36,781 bases of DNA from an uncultured Lachnospiraceae bacterium. GTDB lineage: Bacteria; Bacillota; Clostridia; Lachnospirales; Lachnospiraceae. The translations under genes and the position numbers were made by a program. Position 1 is the stretch's first letter, and every line of letters starts with the position of its first letter. The notes beneath the pieces are model-generated. The model worked only from the letters and a program-made list of their open reading frames with translations. It ran no database searches and was not told the origin of the DNA. The DNA is taken from contig CACWQH010000030.1 in NCBI GenBank assembly GCA_902762955.1, forward strand, positions 1-36,781. Reading direction: 5' to 3'. This document shows positions 1 to 8,705 of this stretch, one piece after another.

Positions 1-3000
1 CAATTATTGGAGTTGTATTTTCAACATTCTTTATATAAATTCTTGTATTATCATCATTATATCCGAGGACACCGCCCACATATATATCAGCTTCAATTCT
101 TCCGAGTGAGTTTTGAGTCATCTGCTCATTGCTTCCGCTGATGTACATAGTTGCAGCCGATGCATTAACATTACCTATTGCTCCGCTTTTAACTCCGTTA
201 AGTATGGCAACTTTTTCGATAAGCTTTTCATTGTCGGAAATACTCTTTTTATCCGATTCATCAAATGCGTCAACAATCTTTTGCTGAATTACATATGAAA
301 CATCAAGATCATTTTCGCCATTGTATGATAAAGCCGAAGTATTTGTTATAAGATTGTATCCTACAAAGCCTCCAACGAATGCTTTACCGTATATTGTTCC
401 AAGGAAATTATCTGTTTTAAATTCGGTAGGTATGTTATCGGTACGGTTAGTATTTAAAATGTTACCGCCTACACTTCCGCCTACAAAGTACTTTCCTATT
501 ACTCTGTTTGGCTTTGAAATAATGGCTCTTGCATTTCCGTTGTCATCCATAAGAAGTCTTAATGATGCATTAAATCCTGCATATCCTCCGACAAATGAGC
601 TGTTGTTTCTGTCACCGAGGATATATCCGCCCGAAAGCTCATAATCTTCAACTATCGCATCAACATCATTATAGCCTACGATACCTCCGACATAATTCTT
701 ACCGGACGTGTAACATACTGCAGATATTTTACGTTCATCTGCCGATTTATTTCCGCTGCTTATTACATATTCGCCGTTTGCCGCAGCTTCTCTTTTTGTA
801 TTACCGATAATACCGTTGTTATATCCTGCTATACCGCCGGTATAATCGCCGTTTGAATAAGTCGACTGGAAGAAACCTTCTATCTCGGCACTTTCAACTT
901 CACTGTTACAATTAAATATCCAGCCGCAGTTATAACCGGAAATACCTCCGGCATATTTACCCGTTGCAAATATAACACCCTTATTTACCCAGTTTTCTAT
1001 CTTGTTTTCAGGGTTTTTATCTGTATCCGGAACAACTATAATATCCGAAGATTCAAGGATTTCATTTAAATTCTTTCCGTTTATGTCTAATCCTTTTGCG
1101 ATTGCTTCCTCATTGACCTTAACAGAATCAACATCGGCATTACATCCTGTAATACCTCCTACATATTCGCAACCGACAACATTTGCCTCATTTATTCCGC
1201 TTACACTATCATTACCGCCTTTTATTCCGCTAGCAGGTCCCTGGTTAAAGCCTACGATACCTCCGACATATCTGTAGCCGAAAACATAACCCTGTTTTCC
1301 CTTTTCGCCCTTGGTAGTACAGCTCTGAATCGTACTGTAGTAGTTATAGCCTACTATACCTCCGACATATACACCATTTAGCTTGGATGAAAGGACATTT
1401 GCAGCATTATCTATACTGTCATCCAAAAGTGCAGTTAAATCACTGTCCGAGTAAACCGGTGAGCTCACACAGTTTCTTAGGGTTATAAGCTCTTGAACCT
1501 TATCCTCATCCTTGTGATTATTTGCATATACGTTTGCAGTATATCCGGTTATACCACCGATATACTTAGCTTTTGTCGGATCAGTATTTGACTTTACGGT
1601 TACAATTCCATCCGAATCAACCTCACTGTTTGAAGCAAGCACCGCACCTTTATTTATACACTCATCTACAACTATTTTTATAGGCTTTGTCTTTGAAGTT
1701 CTTACCTCGCCGATTATACCTCCAACGTATTTGTCTCCGGTAACCTTGGCATAATTGGTAAGCTCGGAAAGAGTTATTTCGTTAAAGGCTTCTCCTGTTG
1801 TATCATCCTCGCTTACTCCCTGAAGATATCCGACTATTCCGCCAACATGCTCTTTTCCAAGTATAACGCTGGCAGACTTTGTATTGATGCCTGTGTTTAA
1901 TACTGTGAGTTTAGTAAGCACACCGGTTCTTTCACCATTGGCAAGAGCACCTGCCACATTGACACCACAAAAAGCACCAACCTTATCGCTGCTGCTGGTA
2001 ACCTGAATGTTGTCAAGCATTGCGGTTTTAATTAAACCGTAATTTCTGTTAAACAATCCTACAGGCTTTTCTATATCATTTATGGTATCATTGTCATATC
2101 CGTAAAGACCGCTTATAACATTAAACTTTTCATTTATATTGATACCACTTACTTTATATTCATTGCCTATAAACTTATCATACATCCTGAGCTTTCCGAT
2201 AGATGCAAAGCTTGTGTCAGTCATTATGTTTATATTTTCATGTTTTTTATAATAGTCATCGTATTTTACTCCGGTTTTATCCGTAGCATAATAATTCTCG
2301 CCTTTTACAAATTCTGCCCAGTCTATATCTTTTATAAGTGCATAGGTAATATATGCAGTTTCTTCATTTGTCTTTTTATATTTTGCAAGATTAGCCTCGG
2401 ACATATCCTCAAGGTATCTGACATTGTAAAGATGTCTGGCATTTTTTACGGTATAGTTAAAATGATCAACCTCACCTAAATCCTCTACGATTTCTTTACC
2501 AACCGTTTCATTTGCAAAGTAAGCATCAGACACGTTACTCTGCTTAACAGAGGTTGCTTTATACTTAGAGCTGTAGCCCTGAAGTGAACAATATATCTTT
2601 TCGGCATCTATTCCAAATCTATGGAAGCTTAAGGTCTTTGAAAATTTAGCCGAACCGCTTTTAATATTTGCAGCATCGTAAAGCTTATCAAATTCTTCAT
2701 TGTAAAGATAAGTTGTAGCAGCCGCATCTGCCGCATCAAGCACTACCCTTACCTGATTATCCTTATCAAGATAGGCAAGTATATCAAGCTTTCCAAGCTC
2801 CTCTGCAGCAGCGTTACCGGATGCATCATAATTGTATCTGATTACATTACAAGGTACCGTCTGTCTGTTTTCATAATTTTTAAGATGATATGCAGAGGTA
2901 TCAAGCGTTATATCAAGTACCTTTTTCTTGGTTTCATTGTCATAAACCGATATATCATATGTCAGCTCGTTTGTAGCCGAAGCGTATTTTCCAAGCTTAA

Positions 3001-3820
3001 AGGAAAGATTTAAGGTTTCTTCGTTATTAAGAGAAATCTTTGATATGGTCGGCTTGTCATTTTTGGAAACTAAAGCAGCCGAAAGGGTATCAACGCCATA
3101 GTAGCCTACCATTCTGTCCTTACGATAGGACTCGTATCTTGTAGCTATATTTACAAGACCTCTTAAGGCTTCATTGGAGTTATTATATTCAAAAGCCTCA
3201 TAATCCGTCTCGTCCTTTGAAGTGAATTTATCGGTATAAAAGGCTGAAAAAACCTGACCATCCTCAAGAGAAAACTCTATACATATGGTTTCATTTAAGA
3301 TGCTCACATCATATACATAGCTTTCCAAAAGCTCAAAGGCTATAGCTGCAGTCGGGCTTTCGGTTTCTTCTCCTGCAAGATACTTCTTATAATCTCCCTT
3401 GTCTGCCATTGCATAGCATAAGGTACCGGCATTTTTTGAAACCCATACACTGTTTTCCTGCTTTAACTCCGCCGTAAAGGTTTGACCTTCTGCATAGTAT
3501 ATAGAATTAAGGTCTACCTTATTGCCATAAGCCTCCTTATATGCTCTCTCAGAAAAATCAGAAAGTGTTCCGTTAGAGCTATATTCGGAAAGCTGGTTTT
3601 GTGCAGCCAAAAACAAGGTTTCCGCATATTCATTTTCTCTGTTGAAATCCGCCCAATCCTGCCAAGCCATAAGACTCATGACAGATACAGAAAGTAAGAT
3701 TCCCAAGACAAGAAAAGTAACAATCATTTCAACCAAAGTGAAACCATTGTTATTTTTCAAAGGATTATTATTTAAATTATTTATTTTATAATCATTATTA
3801 TCTTTAATATTTTTTGCCAA
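1..3820 (-). CDS. Giant prepilin-type protein with GLUG-like repeats (3' partial)
   Basis: The frame stays open from a TTG start at 3818-3820 to the left edge, giving at least 1273 residues; the C-terminus lies outside the window. A strong GGAGGTGA ribosome site (826-833 of the 3 kb block, i.e. 3826-3833) sits 5 bases before the TTG. Residues 1-26 are a Lys/Asn-rich leader ending in Gly, followed by FTLVEMIVTFLVLGILLSV, a classic type IV prepilin cleavage and methylation signal (Gly at -1, Phe at +1, Glu at +5, hydrophobic helix). Residues of about 50-600 are an unrecognised extracellular-looking region rich in Tyr, Asp and Asn. From about residue 650 onward come about 13 copies of a YVGGIxGYN-like motif resembling the GLUG motif of surface proteins. 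I infer a surface-exposed, membrane- or pilus-anchored adhesin or minor pseudopilin. No pilus assembly genes are visible here. Confidence 0.85.
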   Translation of the reverse strand, partial: MAKNIKDNNDYKINNLNNNPLKNNNGFTLVEMIVTFLVLGILLSVSVMSLMAWQDWADFNRENEYAETLFLAAQNQLSEYSSNGTLSDFSERAYKEAYGNKVDLNSIYYAEGQTFTAELKQENSVWVSKNAGTLCYAMADKGDYKKYLAGEETESPTAAIAFELLESYVYDVSILNETICIEFSLEDGQVFSAFYTDKFTSKDETDYEAFEYNNSNEALRGLVNIATRYESYRKDRMVGYYGVDTLSAALVSKNDKPTISKISLNNEETLNLSFKLGKYASATNELTYDISVYDNETKKKVLDITLDTSAYHLKNYENRQTVPCNVIRYNYDASGNAAAEELGKLDILAYLDKDNQVRVVLDAADAAATTYLYNEEFDKLYDAANIKSGSAKFSKTLSFHRFGIDAEKIYCSLQGYSSKYKATSVKQSNVSDAYFANETVGKEIVEDLGEVDHFNYTVKNARHLYNVRYLEDMSEANLAKYKKTNEETAYITYALIKDIDWAEFVKGENYYATDKTGVKYDDYYKKHENINIMTDTSFASIGKLRMYDKFIGNEYKVSGININEKFNVISGLYGYDNDTINDIEKPVGLFNRNYGLIKTAMLDNIQVTSSSDKVGAFCGVNVAGALANGERTGVLTKLTVLNTGINTKSASVILGKEHVGGIVGYLQGVSEDDTTGEAFNEITLSELTNYAKVTGDKYVGGIIGEVRTSKTKPIKIVVDECINKGAVLASNSEVDSDGIVTVKSNTDPTKAKYIGGITGYTANVYANNHKDEDKVQELITLRNCVSSPVYSDSDLTALLDDSIDNAANVLSSKLNGVYVGGIVGYNYYSTIQSCTTKGEKGKQGYVFGYRYVGGIVGFNQGPASGIKGGNDSVSGINEANVVGCEYVGGITGCNADVDSVKVNEEAIAKGLDINGKNLNEILESSDIIVVPDTDKNPENKIENWVNKGVIFATGKYAGGISGYNCGWIFNCNSEVESAEIEGFFQSTYSNGDYTGGIAGYNNGIIGNTKREAAANGEYVISSGNKSADERKISAVCYTSGKNYVGGIVGYNDVDAIVEDYELSGGYILGDRNNSSFVGGYAGFNASLRLLMDDNGNARAIISKPNRVIGKYFVGGSVGGNILNTNRTDNIPTEFKTDNFLGTIYGKAFVGGFVGYNLITNTSALSYNGENDLDVSYVIQQKIVDAFDESDKKSISDNEKLIEKVAILNGVKSGAIGNVNASAATMYISGSNEQMTQNSLGRIEADIYVGGVLGYNDDNTRIYIKNVENTTPII
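60..1860 (-). repeat. GLUG-like YVGGIxGYN protein repeats
   Basis: On the minus strand, in the frame of the giant gene, motifs of the form [YFH]-[VIAT]-G-G-[IVFY]-x-G-[YFC]-N recur. I read them near 70, 365, 485, 590, 685, 830, 945, 1155, 1260, 1355, 1550, 1720 and 1840, for example EHVGGIVGY at 1840, RYVGGIVGF at 1260 and YVGGVLGYN near 70. Spacing is irregular, roughly 30-70 residues. This is a protein repeat, not a DNA-level tandem repeat, because codon choice and the sequence between motifs differ in each unit. Confidence 0.8.
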
Positions 3821-4017
3821 TGAAGTCACCTCCAACGAAACACGAACCCAGTTAGTAATATTATACAAAATTTTGTGGTCAAGGTCAATTAAAACACAAA
3901 AAAACTTATGTTTTTTATTGGTTTAATTTACATAATTTACTACTTAGTATATCGGTATTTCCTTGAAATATCTTAATGTTTGTGCAAATTTAACAATAAT
4001 TATTATAAATATTTTTA

Positions 4018-4920
4018 TTAATAATATAACTTTTTAATTAATTTAGAATATATTTTTCCCAAAACAGCATCATCAATTCTAATATCATTCCATATCTCAT
4101 TAGCTATAATTCCCTGGTATAATAGCATCTTTAAGCCATTTATTGCAGGTATATCCAGCTTCTCCATACATTTTACAAACGGGGTTTTTGCAGGATTATA
4201 TATTAAATCAACAGCAAATACTGCCTGTCGGTAAAAATCCATATCATTTATAAGAGGTAATCCAGCTTCATTTTTAAGTCCGATTGAAGTGCACTGGATT
4301 ATTATATATTTTCCTTTTGGAATATCCTTATAAGCATTTACAGGGACAGGGATGAATGCTTTAAAAGAAGCATCCTCATTCATATCCTCCGCAAGTCTTT
4401 TGGCCTTATCTATGCTTCTGTTTATTATATAAATCTTTTTAGCACCGTATTTTTTGCACATATATGCAACTGCTCTGGCAGCTCCTCCGGCACCAAGCAT
4501 AATCACTTCACTGTCTTTTATTTCTGCACCTGCTTCCTTTATCGAGCGATAGAGCCCTTCCATATCCGTGTTGTAACCTTTATATCCTTTGTCAGTTCTG
4601 ACTAGCGTATTAACCGCACCTATTTTTTTTGCATCCTCATCAATATCGTAAAGATACGGAATAACCTTTTCCTTATAAGGAACTGTAATATTTAAGCCCA
4701 CTATTCCACTATCATACGCTGACTTGACGTATTCCCCCAGATTACTGTCTACCTCAAAGGGTATATATCTTTCGCCCAGTAAATATTCATCTGAAATAGT
4801 ATCATGTATAATCGGCGAAAGTGTATGCTTAATCGGATATCCGAATATACCCATATATCTATCTGCTTTAACCTCTTTATATTCATCTATTACCTTATCC
4901 CATACATTAATATCATTCAT
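4018..4920 (-). CDS. aroE: Shikimate dehydrogenase
   Basis: Reduces 3-dehydroshikimate to shikimate with NADPH in the cytoplasm, the fourth step of chorismate synthesis. Family motifs are present in order: FGYPIKHTLSP (substrate loop), NITVPYKE with the catalytic Lys, GAVNTL and GYNTDMEG with substrate-binding Asn and Asp, the nucleotide-binding GAGGAARA, then NRS of the NADP site, and GLKMLLYQG near the C-terminus. The N-terminus is about 20 residues longer than usual. Start is uncertain: a GGAG lies only 2 bases before a GTG at 4932 but 14 before the ATG at 4920; I chose the ATG. The gene follows rpsO on the same strand, but a terminator-like hairpin separates them. aroC, a later step, is nearby on the other strand. 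Confidence 0.93.
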   Translation of the reverse strand: MNDINVWDKVIDEYKEVKADRYMGIFGYPIKHTLSPIIHDTISDEYLLGERYIPFEVDSNLGEYVKSAYDSGIVGLNITVPYKEKVIPYLYDIDEDAKKIGAVNTLVRTDKGYKGYNTDMEGLYRSIKEAGAEIKDSEVIMLGAGGAARAVAYMCKKYGAKKIYIINRSIDKAKRLAEDMNEDASFKAFIPVPVNAYKDIPKGKYIIIQCTSIGLKNEAGLPLINDMDFYRQAVFAVDLIYNPAKTPFVKCMEKLDIPAINGLKMLLYQGIIANEIWNDIRIDDAVLGKIYSKLIKKLYY

Positions 4921-5013
4921 TTTAACACCCACTTCTCCTTATAAAGATTTAAGTTTGAAAAATCTTGTTTGTTTATTATCAATAACCATACTTGCAAGTC
5001 ATATTTGTATAAC

Positions 5014-5049
5014 GAAAAAGGCATCAAGACTGCCGCCTGATGCCTTTTA
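5014..5049 (-). terminator. Rho-independent terminator after rpsO
   Basis: On the minus strand an AAAAGGCATCA arm (5038-5048) pairs with TGATGCCTTTTT (5015-5026) around a GC-rich loop, and the second arm ends in a T run. It begins a few bases after the rpsO stop codon and precedes aroE. Confidence 0.8.
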
Positions 5050-5055
5050 TAATTA

Positions 5056-5322
5056 TTACTTTCTAAGTCCAAGAGCCTCGATAAGCTTTCTGTAACGCTC
5101 GATATCCTTGCTCTTAAGATAAGCAAGAAGATTTCTTCTCTGACCTACCATCTTAAGCAGACCACGTCTTGAATGATGATCCTTTGGATGAACCTTAAAA
5201 TGCTCATTGAGGTCATTAATTCTGGCTGTAAGTAATGCTACCTGAACCTCCGGTGAACCTGTATCACCCTCGTTGCGTCCATACTTTTCAATAATTTCTT
5301 TCTTCATTTCTGCTGTAATCAT
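5056..5322 (-). CDS. rpsO: 30S ribosomal protein S15
   Basis: 88 residues, the normal length for S15, a primary 16S rRNA-binding protein of the small-subunit platform. Recognisable signatures are the N-terminal [27 protein letters not shown] and the [25 protein letters not shown] RNA-binding region. A GGAGG site lies just before the ATG. It is a single-gene transcription unit, with its own structured leader upstream and a terminator hairpin downstream. The usual Firmicute neighbour pnp is not seen. Confidence 0.98.
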   Translation of the reverse strand: MITAEMKKEIIEKYGRNEGDTGSPEVQVALLTARINDLNEHFKVHPKDHHSRRGLLKMVGQRRNLLAYLKSKDIERYRKLIEALGLRK

Positions 5323-5353
5323 ATTACATCCTCCTTTACATAATAATTAATCT

Positions 5354-5395
5354 ATTCACCGGGTAAAGGGCGGAGATTCCTTTTACTAAGTGAAC
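5354..5395 (-). promoter_or_regulatory. Candidate rpsO 5' leader structure (S15 autoregulation)
   Basis: In the minus-strand 5' UTR, GTTCAC (5395-5390) can pair with GTGAAT (5359-5354), and inside that GTAAAAGG (5386-5379) can pair with CCTTTAC (5369-5363), leaving an AATCTCCGC loop. Two stacked helices upstream of rpsO fit the known use of leader RNA structures by S15 to repress its own translation. The pairing is seen; the function is inferred. Confidence 0.5.
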
Positions 5396-5586
5396 GACTT
5401 GATTATATTAACATAATGCCTTTGCTTTGTAAAGAAAAAATTAATTTACAAAAATACTTTATTTTTTTTAGAAAGCATATATAATACAAATTGTATCACG
5501 CAATTAAATTGGATAAGTATAAATATTTTTATTATTTTAGCTTATCCGAAGTTATGAATATTATAAAATCAAGCGAGGAATAATCT

Positions 5587-6684
5587 ATGAGCGGTTCAAG
5601 CTTTGGAAAACTGTTTAAAATAACCACCTGGGGAGAATCCCATGGAAAAGGTGTAGGAGTTGTTATAGACGGCTGCCCTGCGGGTCTTTCCCTTTCAGAA
5701 AATGATATTCAAAAATTCTTAGACATAAGGAAGCCCGGTCAAAACGAGTTTACAACCTTAAGAAACGAGGATGACAAAGTAGAGATATTGTCCGGTACAT
5801 TTGAGGGAAAAACTACCGGTACCCCCATCTCTCTTATCGTATATAACAAGGACCACCATTCCACAGATTACGGAAATATAGCAAGCTGTTATCGTCCGGG
5901 ACATGCGGATTATACTTATGACGAAAAATACGGTTTCAGGGATTACAGAGGCGGCGGACGTTCCTCCGGACGTGAAACCATAGGTCGTGTCGCAGCAGGT
6001 GCGGTAGCCATAAAAATACTAAACGAGCTTGGAATCAATTTTTGTACATATGTCAATTCTATCGGCGAGTTGTCTATAGATAAAAATAATTTTGATAAAG
6101 AAGAAATAAATAAAAATCCTTTTTATATGCCGGATGCTTTATGTGCTTCAAAAGCAAGCGATTACCTAAAAAATATAATCAAAGAAAGCGATTCCGTAGG
6201 TTCATCTGTAGAATGTATAATAAGTGGTGTTCCTGCCGGAATAGGCGAGCCGGTTTTTGACAAGCTGGATGCACTCTTAGCACAGGCTGTCATGTCAATC
6301 GGTGCTGTTAAAGCTGTTGAAATCGGCGACGGTTTATCTGTAACCAACCGATTAGGCTCTGAAAATAACGACAATTTCCATATGAACAACAATAATGTTG
6401 AAAAAACAAGCAACCACTCCGGCGGAATACTCGGCGGAATAAGCGATGGATCGGACATAATATTAAAAGCCTCATTTAAACCAACTCCGTCCATATTTAA
6501 AGAGCAGCAAACCGTAACAAGCGATAAGCAGGATACCACCCTTTCCATAAAGGGCAGACACGACCCAATCATAGGGCCGCGTGCGGTTGTAGTTGTCGAA
6601 TCCATGTGTGCAATCACAATACTCGACCTCATGCTCCAAAACACGGGCACCAAGCTTTCAAATCTCAAAAAAATTTATAACTGA
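5587..6684 (+). CDS. aroC: Chorismate synthase
   Basis: Converts EPSP to chorismate, the last shared step of aromatic amino acid synthesis, using reduced FMN. 365 residues, normal length. The three family signatures are present: GKLFKITTWGESHGKGVG near the N-terminus, RPGHADYTYDEKYGFRDYRGGGRSSGRET in the middle, and SIKGRHDPIIGPRAVVVVE near the C-terminus. Start ATG follows GAGG by 8 bases. The A/T-rich upstream region contains a GGATAAG/CTTATCC hairpin (5511-5547) of unknown meaning. It converges with xerD, with a long hairpin element between them. Confidence 0.98.
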   Translation: MSGSSFGKLFKITTWGESHGKGVGVVIDGCPAGLSLSENDIQKFLDIRKPGQNEFTTLRNEDDKVEILSGTFEGKTTGTPISLIVYNKDHHSTDYGNIASCYRPGHADYTYDEKYGFRDYRGGGRSSGRETIGRVAAGAVAIKILNELGINFCTYVNSIGELSIDKNNFDKEEINKNPFYMPDALCASKASDYLKNIIKESDSVGSSVECIISGVPAGIGEPVFDKLDALLAQAVMSIGAVKAVEIGDGLSVTNRLGSENNDNFHMNNNNVEKTSNHSGGILGGISDGSDIILKASFKPTPSIFKEQQTVTSDKQDTTLSIKGRHDPIIGPRAVVVVESMCAITILDLMLQNTGTKLSNLKKIYN

Positions 6685-6742
6685 TATTGTTAGATATATT
6701 AACATTATACATCCATTCTAATCTGTCAATTTAAATATATTC

Positions 6743-6955
6743 AAAAATACCTACTGAAAATTAGACGGTTAGAAGTGCATTTAGTCCGATTTGCGTAAAA
6801 TCAGCAATATGGACTTGAAAAAATTCGCCCGGAAATCGATATGTTTGAGCGAAGCGAGTTTATCGATTTCGTGCGAATTTTAAAAGTACATATGCACTGA
6901 TTTAGCAAATTGATGGCTAGCACTTCTAACCGTCTAATTTTCAGTAGGTATTTTT
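6743..6955 (+). repeat. Long hairpin element, copy 1 (conserved blocks, variable paired stems)
   Basis: A 36-base perfect inverted repeat (6743-6778 and 6920-6955) encloses 141 bases that also fold on themselves. Conserved blocks shared with the copy at 25665-25862: GATTTGCGTAAAATCAGCA (6788-6806), GAAATCGA (6832-6839), apical GTTTGAGCGAAGCGAGTTT (6843-6861), TCGATTTCGTGC (6863-6874) and GCACTGATTTAGCAAAT (6894-6910). The segments between them (6807-6831 and 6875-6893) differ from the other copy but pair with each other. The T run at the right edge and the A run at the left suggest it also ends transcription of the convergent genes aroC and xerD. It carries no gene. Confidence 0.85.
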
Positions 6956-6959
6956 ATTA

Positions 6960-7844
6960 TTATGATTTAGCACGCGGATGTGCCTTGTCGTATTCTTGTT
7001 TGAGTTTGCTTTGGCGGCTCTTAAGGTATATCTGTGTGGTTGATATATCCGAGTGCCCAAGCATTTCCTGAACCGCTTTTAAATCCGCACCATTATTAAC
7101 GAGATGCGATGCAAAAGAGTGTCTTATCATGTGTGGTGTTATATCCTTATCAATTCCCGCTTTTCTCGCATAGGCTTTAATAAGCTTCCAAAAGCCCTGT
7201 CTGGTCATCTTCTCTCCTTTTAGGTTGGTAAAAAGAAGAGCACTGTCTCCACACATATCAGGTCTTGCATTTTTTATATAATATTCCAATGCCGATTTAC
7301 AAGTATTTTCAATCGGAATTACTCTTTCCTTGTTATTATCCCTGCACAATATATAATTAAGCGTAAGATTTACATCCTCAAGCTTAATAGAAATAAGCTC
7401 GGATACTCTTAAGCCCGTTGCATAAAGAAGCTCCAACATAGCTTTATCTCTTATTTCTTTGTTACTTCTGTCGGAAGGCTGTTCCAATAAAAGATTTATC
7501 TCCTCGATGGATAAAACATCAGGAACCTTCTTGTCAATCTTCGGAGCCTTAAGCTTATCGGTGCAATCTTCAGAGATAACTTTATTCTTGAATAAATACA
7601 TGAAGAAAGATTTAATGCTCGCAACATTTCTTGATATAGTTGCCGAGGACATACCCTGCTTGTCCAATGAGCTAATATATGTACTTAAGTCCGTAGCATT
7701 TACATCATGTACGTCTTCAATACCATTGCTGCTAAAATATTTGCACATCTTAAGTAAATCTCTTTTATAAGATGAAATGGTATTTCCACTTGACCTTTTT
7801 ACTTCACTTAAGTAATTTATATATTTGTCAACATACTCTCCCAT
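6960..7844 (-). CDS. xerD: Tyrosine recombinase XerD
   Basis: Site-specific recombinase of the Xer family, expected to resolve chromosome dimers at dif with a partner recombinase. N-terminal SAM-like core-binding domain at about residues 1-85 and catalytic domain after about 105. Catalytic residues are visible: Arg in TGLRVSELISI, HMIRHSFASHL (HxxR), LGHSDISTTQIYLK with the second His and nucleophilic Tyr. About 294 residues, normal for XerD. The start is set at the ATG at 7844, preceded by AGGGG at 7 bases; an upstream in-frame start has no ribosome site. Co-directional with the SpoIIM-like gene and nudix gene, the order found around xerD in Bacillus and Clostridium, which favours XerD over an integrase. 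Confidence 0.9.
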   Translation of the reverse strand: MGEYVDKYINYLSEVKRSSGNTISSYKRDLLKMCKYFSSNGIEDVHDVNATDLSTYISSLDKQGMSSATISRNVASIKSFFMYLFKNKVISEDCTDKLKAPKIDKKVPDVLSIEEINLLLEQPSDRSNKEIRDKAMLELLYATGLRVSELISIKLEDVNLTLNYILCRDNNKERVIPIENTCKSALEYYIKNARPDMCGDSALLFTNLKGEKMTRQGFWKLIKAYARKAGIDKDITPHMIRHSFASHLVNNGADLKAVQEMLGHSDISTTQIYLKSRQSKLKQEYDKAHPRAKS

Positions 7845-8066
7845 GGATATTCCCCTTATCATTCAGGCATAAAATGTTACAATATGTCATAAAGAAAAAT
7901 AAGTAAAAATATTATGTCATATTTTGCCTACAAGTATGATTTTAAATTCTAATTAACATAAAATCAAGTAGATTTTTTTCTGTAAACCATTGTAAAATCT
8001 ACGTTTTTTGCCTCATTCTACAAAATAGAGAAAGCTTTGACTTTTGATTTACTACATCTTGTTTTT

Positions 8067-8591
8067 TTAATCGAAAAAAAATCTTAAAAAATTTTCTTCA
8101 AGAAACACCCCAATCATGGTTAACATAAGTATAGATGATATAAATCTGACTTTATTTTTATTAAACACCCTTCCCTTATAAAATTTATATATCAAATCTA
8201 TACATAAAAAATACAAAATATAATGAGGCAAAACACTGACTATAAAAACACCCGAATAATATATTCCACCGATATGTGCCTGTACAGACATAATTATTCC
8301 GTATAAAACACTCAATAATATAATTAAAGAATTATATACTATCTCCGGTTTAACCAGCTTCATCAGGATAATTATCAAGATAAGCTGCTTCATTCTCTTT
8401 ATTAAGAGGATAAAGAATGATGAAATCACAGGAAGATTAATAACCCTTTTTATGTCTTCTATGGAAAAAACCAGATAATCAAATGAAACTCCTTTTTTAA
8501 TTATTATGTTAATTACCAGACTTGAAAAAAACACAGCAGCCATGGAAACAATTAACTCATTGTAATTCTGAAGCTTACCGGAACCCGACAT
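8067..8591 (-). CDS. spoIIM: SpoIIM-like sporulation membrane protein
   Basis: 174 residues with about five hydrophobic helices (near 12-32, 55-80, 86-106, 110-132 and 150-168). The segment with a small-residue-rich helix followed by SVLPHYILYFL resembles the LPHGIxEL region of SpoIIM (DUF95), and the tail GVFLEENF resembles its C-terminal Glu-containing end. SpoIIM works with SpoIID and SpoIIP in septal peptidoglycan remodelling during engulfment. Strong AGGAGG site 6 bases before the ATG. The nudix-spoIIM-xerD gene order supports the call. The protein is shorter and more diverged than Bacillus SpoIIM, so another small membrane protein is possible. Confidence 0.6.
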   Translation of the reverse strand: MSGSGKLQNYNELIVSMAAVFFSSLVINIIIKKGVSFDYLVFSIEDIKRVINLPVISSFFILLIKRMKQLILIIILMKLVKPEIVYNSLIILLSVLYGIIMSVQAHIGGIYYSGVFIVSVLPHYILYFLCIDLIYKFYKGRVFNKNKVRFISSILMLTMIGVFLEENFLRFFFD

Positions 8592-8646
8592 AATAATCCT
8601 CCTAACAAAAAAATAGAAAACAAACCGTTCTCTATTTTTTATGTTA

Positions 8647-8705
8647 AAAACTATTTAATTATTCCTTTTGATTCTATTTATCCAATAAAACTATTTAATT
8701 ATTCC
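8647..8705. repeat. Short direct repeat at the 3' end of the nudix gene
   Basis: A 19-base sequence, AAAACTATTTAATTATTCC, occurs at 8647-8665 and again at 8687-8705. The second copy contains the nudix stop codon. The 40-base offset is not a multiple of three, so the copy does not extend the reading frame. Confidence 0.75.

Noticed and set aside
60-1860. CRISPR-like regular repeats of a CCTCCGACATAT-type motif
   Set aside because: Repeats are short, imperfect, unevenly spaced and in frame with a coding sequence, so they encode GLUG-like motifs.
113-3697. Plus-strand small frames in the first 3.7 kb
   Set aside because: All lie opposite the giant prepilin-GLUG frame; the repeated PPT-rich peptides are its reverse complement, not genes.
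5440-5500. Standard promoter for aroC
   Set aside because: A TATAAT-like box exists, but no -35 with the right spacing, so it cannot be supported.
6162-6668. 168-residue minus-strand frame inside aroC
   Set aside because: Antisense to the conserved chorismate synthase motifs; no homologue seen.
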